A DNA stretch of 64,000 nucleotides, from assembly GCF_018332695.1 (NCBI RefSeq), contig NZ_BOQN01000087.1, positions 62,001 to 126,000 on the forward strand, read 5' to 3'. The notes below the pieces were generated by a model. It searched no databases. It was given only the letters and a program-made list of their open reading frames with translations, and had not been told where the DNA came from. The position numbers and the translations under genes are program-made. Positions 60,694-64,000 of the stretch are shown here, piece by piece; within the stretch, counting starts at the first letter, position 1, and each line of letters begins with the position of its first letter. This stretch comes from Paractinoplanes toevensis (lineage in GTDB: Bacteria; Actinomycetota; Actinomycetes; Mycobacteriales; Micromonosporaceae).

Positions 60694-61743
60694 ATGACGC
60701 TCGACTACCTGATCATCGGGGCTGGTCCGGCCGGACTGCAGCTGGCGTCCCTGCTGGCGGACACGTCCTATCTGGTGCTGGAGGCCGGCCCGGGAGCCGG
60801 GACGTTCTTCCGGACCTACCCGCGGCACCGGCAGCTCATCTCGATCAACAAGGTATGGACCGGGTCTCAGGATCCGGAGTTCAACCTGCGCTCGGACTGG
60901 AACTCGCTGCTGCACGAGCTGCGGTTCACCCGCTACAGCGACCGGTACTTCCCGCACGCCGACGATCTGGTCCGATATCTGCAGGACGTGGCCGAGGGCC
61001 TGCCGATCCGCTACGACACGCGGGTCACCCAGATCTCCCGCCGCGACGACGGCGTGTTCGTGGTCGCGGCCGGGGACGAGCAGTTCCAGGCCCGCCGCGT
61101 GATCATGGCGACCGGGGTGTCCCGCATGCACATCCCCGCCATCCCCGGCATCGAACTCGTCGAACGGTACGACACGGTCAGCGTCGACCCGGCCGACTTC
61201 GTCAACCAGCGGGTCCTGATCATCGGCAAGGGCAACTCGGCGTTCGAGACCGCCGAGGCGCTGGTCGCGGCGGCCGCGGTGATCCACGTGGCCGGCCCGC
61301 ACTCGATCAAGCTGGCCTGGCAGTCGCACTACGTGGGGCATCTGCGCGCGGTCAACAACAACTTCCTCGACACCTACCAGCTGAAATCCCAGAACGCCGT
61401 CCTCGACGGCACCATCGAGAACATCGCCCGCCGCGACGGCGGCGGCTTCCGGGTCGATTTCCGGTACGCGCGGACGGTCGAGAAACTGCGGGTGCTCGAG
61501 TACGACCGGGTCATCGCCTGCACCGGTTTCGCCTTCGACGCCTCGATCTTCGACCAGACGTGCCGCCCGGACCTGGTGATCAACGACCGTTTCCCGTCGC
61601 AGACCTCCGCGTACGAGTCGGTGAACGTCCCCGGCCTCTACTTCGCCGGCACGATCACGGCGGCGGCCTGGCTGGAGCCGGCTTCGCCGGCGGCGGCGGA
61701 CCGCTGCGGGCCGCCGGGCGGCCTGGGGATGCCGCGCGAGTGA
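60694..61743 (+). pseudogene. FAD-dependent oxidoreductase, paralogue of the 57653 gene, 3' truncated
   Basis: ATG 60694 starts MTLDYLIIGAGPAGLQLASLL; the protein parallels the 57653 gene through QRVLIIGKGNSAFETAEALVA and SVNVPGLYFAGTIT (about residue 322). There the similarity stops: the paralogue goes on with about 150 residues, but here the frame becomes AAWLEPASPAAADRCG and ends at 61743. So the last third, with part of the substrate lobe, is missing. It ends exactly where the truncated AMP ligase begins, which suggests a deletion joined the two genes near 61660-61740. Confidence 0.75.
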
Positions 61744-62804
61744 TCTACACGAGCGGCAGCAGTGGCCGGCCGAAGGGGTGCGTGCAGACCTACGCCGCGA
61801 TGTCGGCCGCCTGGGCCGCGCACCCCGACCGGTGGCCGCCCGCCGTCCGTGACCTGGCCGGCCGGCTCGGCCGCTATCTGGTGTTCGGTTCGCTGACCAG
61901 CCAGGTGATGCTCGAATACGGTGTGCTGTCGCTGGCCGCCGGCGGAACCCTGGTGACCGCCACCCCACCCGGCTACCCGGCCGCCGTGACCCGGCACCGC
62001 GCCACCGCCGGAGTCATCACCGTCGGCCGCCTCCACCAGCTCGTCCGCGACCAGCAGGCCAACCCGGCCGACCTGAGCAGCCTGCGCGCCCTGATGGTCT
62101 CCGGTTCCCCGCTGGACCCCGGCCGCCTGCGCACCGCCCTCGACGTCCTCGGCCCGGTGATCTTCCACGGTTACGGCCAGACCGAGACCGGCATGATCGC
62201 CATGCTCACCCCCGCCGAGATGCTGGCCGACCCGCCCGCCCTGACCACGGTGGGCCGCCCACCCGCCGCGGTCGGGACATCGCTGCGCGACGGCGAACTG
62301 TACGTCCGCACCCCCGCCCAGGCCCACGCCTACTGGAACGACCCGGCCGAGACCTCCGGCGTGTTCACCGGCGGCTGGGTCCGCACCCGAGACCTGGCCG
62401 AGTTCGACCCACAGGGCCGGCTACGCCTGGTAGGCCGGGCCCGCGACGTCATCTTCGTCCACGCCGAACTGGTCTACGCCGGCGCGGTGGAACGGGCCCT
62501 GGCCACCCATCCCGACGTGGCCGAGGCCTACGTGGTGGGCCGCCCCGACGACGAGACCGGCGAGGCGGTCCACGCCTTCGTCGTCCCCACCGCCGGCTCC
62601 CACCCCGGCGTCGAGGCCCTGCGCGCCCTGGTCCCCGGCGCCGGAACCCCCACCACGATCACCGTGATCGACCAGGTCCCCCTGACCTCCGCCGGAAAGC
62701 CCGACAAGTCAGCGCTGCGCACCCCAGCCGCCAACCCGCCCCCGTACCCGGTGCCCCGAACCGCACCGCAAGTCGAGGCCGATGGGATCGGGCGGCCCGA
62801 GTAG
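61740..62804 (+). pseudogene. AMP-binding acyl-CoA ligase, 5' truncated
   Basis: 354 residues with the adenylate-forming motifs from A3 onward: VIYTSGSSGRPKGC (start, GTG 61740), HGYGQTETGM (A5), GGWVRTRDLAEFDPQGRLRLVGRARDVI (A7-A8) and TSAGKPDKSAL (A10, catalytic Lys). The first 150-180 residues of the family, with motifs A1-A2 and the substrate pocket's first half, are absent. The GTG lies in the last codons of the truncated oxidoreductase, so transcription may continue but the product is unlikely to be active. The last residues come from the tandem repeat that follows. Confidence 0.75.
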
Positions 62805-62950
62805 CCGCCAACCCGCTCCTGTAGCAGAGCACCGCGAGTCGAGGCCGATGTGATCGGCGCCCCACAGCGGCCGCCAACCCGCTCCCCTAGCCGATGCGCT
62901 GACCAGCGCTGCGAGTCGAGGCCGGCGTGGTCGGGCGGCCCACAGTCATC
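62771..62950. repeat. Imperfect tandem repeat downstream of the ligase fragment
   Basis: About 2.5 copies of a 66-77 bp unit: AGTCGAGGCC begins at 62771, 62837 and 62914, each followed by a GAT/GGC-rich segment and GCCGCCAACCCGCTCC-type tract. Part of the unit also occurs in the 3' end of the ligase (GCCGCCAACCCGCC near 62727 and CAGCGCTGCG near 62710). It fills most of the gap up to the acyltransferase gene. Confidence 0.65.
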
Positions 62951-63033
62951 AACGCAGACGGCGCGTCGCCGCACCGAACGCTTCGGCGGCCCCGGTCCGG
63001 CCCTGCTGCGTGCGGCGACCGGCGAAGGACTGG

Positions 63034-64000
63034 TCATCGCCGGCCCGGATCGGGCGTCTGCGGCCGGTTACCGGAGCCGGGGTGGGGTGGCTGGGCCGGG
63101 ATCTGCTCGGTGATCTCCTCGTAGCGCCGGACACCGGGACCCCGGCGCGCCTGCTCCCACGGCGTGGCGCCACGCCCGGCCCGCGCCGGGTGTTCCCCGA
63201 TCGGCCCGCGCGCCGGCCCGGCCGCGCCGTTGGCCGCCACCGAACCGCGCGCGACAGATCCACGCGCCCTCGACCCGGGTGCGGCTGAACCGGGCGCCCC
63301 CGACCCGGACGCCCCCGACCCGGGTGCGGCTGAACCATGTGCCGGCGACCGGTGTGCCGGCGAGGCGGCCGGGACGGCCCTGTTCACTGCGGCGGCGCCG
63401 GGCCGGCGTTGCACCGCGTTCACGGTCAGGCCCCCGCCACGGGCGCGGTTGCCGGTGGCCGTATCGCGTTCCGCCCAGCCGGCCGGGATCTCGGCGGCCG
63501 CGCCCACGAGTTCGGCGGTGTCGGCCATCGCGGGTGCCGGCGAGACCGGGACGGCGGGCGCCGCGGGTGAGGTGTCGCGGCGTGGCTCGGCGGCGGCGGT
63601 GGAGGCGGAGGCCGGCCAGGGCAGGAAGCGGGGCTTGCGGCGGGCGGCCAGGTCTTCGACCCAGCCGAACATCAGGACGGCGTTGGCCAGCAGGACCAGG
63701 GCGATGACCGCGTAGCCGACCTCGAAGAACCGGCCGAGCCGCCACACCTCGAACACGTCGCCGACCGCGAAGCAGAACGCGATGGCGATGTTGTTCCACA
63801 GGTAGATGGTCACCGCTCGGGCGTTGATCAGCGACACCCACTTGGTGAGGCCGGGCCGGCGTTCCAGCCATTGCATGCTGGGACTCCAGCGCAGCAGGGC
63901 GAGCACGAAACCGACGTTGTAGAAGGCGTAGGCGACCGGGATGTACTTGAGGCCACCGGCGTCGGGGTGGGTGTGCGACCAGTACAGTCCGCCGGCCACG
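63034..64000 (-). CDS. Acyltransferase-3 family membrane protein, 5' part outside window
   Basis: About 322 C-terminal residues. Membrane helices include PVAYAFYNVGFVLALLRW, NARAVTIYLWNNIAIAFCFAVG and VGYAVIALVLLANAVLMFG, which match the OafA/acyltransferase-3 C-terminal helices. A low-complexity tail of about 170 residues follows, rich in Ala/Pro/Gly/Ser/Arg with near-repeats (PGSGASGSGAPGSAAPGS). Such enzymes O-acylate surface sugars or antibiotics. The start lies right of position 64000. Confidence 0.82.
   Translation of the reverse strand, partial: VAGGLYWSHTHPDAGGLKYIPVAYAFYNVGFVLALLRWSPSMQWLERRPGLTKWVSLINARAVTIYLWNNIAIAFCFAVGDVFEVWRLGRFFEVGYAVIALVLLANAVLMFGWVEDLAARRKPRFLPWPASASTAAAEPRRDTSPAAPAVPVSPAPAMADTAELVGAAAEIPAGWAERDTATGNRARGGGLTVNAVQRRPGAAAVNRAVPAASPAHRSPAHGSAAPGSGASGSGAPGSAAPGSRARGSVARGSVAANGAAGPARGPIGEHPARAGRGATPWEQARRGPGVRRYEEITEQIPAQPPHPGSGNRPQTPDPGRR

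Noticed and set aside
63164..63715. Plus-strand open frame over the acyltransferase tail
   Set aside because: Mirror of a GC-rich low-complexity tail with no motifs or ribosome site.

Overview
The window is 64 kb of very GC-rich actinobacterial chromosome with tightly packed genes and frequent 4-base ATGA/GTGA start-stop overlaps. It fits a Micromonosporaceae genome, most likely Actinoplanes or a close relative. The reasons are codon use, a FliA/WhiG-type sigma factor, many DUF proteins typical of actinomycetes, and a dif site of actinobacterial type. I saw no rRNA or tRNA genes, no CRISPR array, no insertion sequence and no phage structural genes. No gap without a gene exceeds about 300 bases.

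Left part (1-18 kb): the end of a sugar ABC-uptake locus (LacI regulator and solute-binding lipoprotein, cut by the window edge), a TylF-type methyltransferase, a nitronate monooxygenase, a DapA-like aldolase, an MmyB-type XRE regulator, a membrane-bound diguanylate cyclase, a glutathione-independent formaldehyde dehydrogenase, an MFS transporter, a DUF72 protein, a GH114-like lipoprotein, a deaminase and several small hydrolases and hypotheticals. One DUF6624 gene is broken by an internal deletion.

Resistance and regulation block (18.5-31.4 kb): a tetracycline-type ribosomal protection protein with a TTG start nested in a short upstream ORF, coupled to an APH-family kinase. Then comes a regulator that fuses a helix-turn-helix to a Clp-N-like domain, leading an ABC-2 exporter and a DesK/DesR-type two-component system. 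After these lie the FliA/WhiG-type sigma factor, threonine dehydratase, an epimerase, a 29-residue membrane peptide, and ohrR-ohr with a clear promoter/operator.

Terminus-like locus (31.3-33.3 kb): a tyrosine recombinase gene whose start codon lies inside a perfect 11-6-11 inverted repeat, a divergent VOC/MarR pair with twin operators, and a 28-bp site that matches the actinobacterial dif pattern. This may be the chromosome dimer-resolution site.

33.9-36.3 kb: a second Clp-N/HTH/ABC-2 locus, in which the two halves of the fused regulator are separate, ATGA-coupled genes. Both loci carry CAAC...GTTG palindromes at the regulator promoter.

36.3-51.9 kb: VOC, methyltransferase, PlsC and FAD oxidase genes, a LuxR/LAL regulator pair, a three-gene operon of two dynamin-like GTPases and a His/Asp-rich protein, a UMF1 transporter with a GntR regulator, and a truncated haemoglobin divergent from an HxlR regulator.

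Right part (52-64 kb): a two-component system and a coupled run of FAD oxidoreductase, FMN alpha-hydroxy-acid oxidase, atypical P450 and CPA2 antiporter. Next to it are a frameshifted MIO ammonia-lyase, a 3'-truncated paralogue of the FAD oxidoreductase and a 5'-truncated AMP ligase. Together these look like a natural-product cluster that is partly decayed. A tandem repeat and the tail of an acyltransferase-3 protein end the window.
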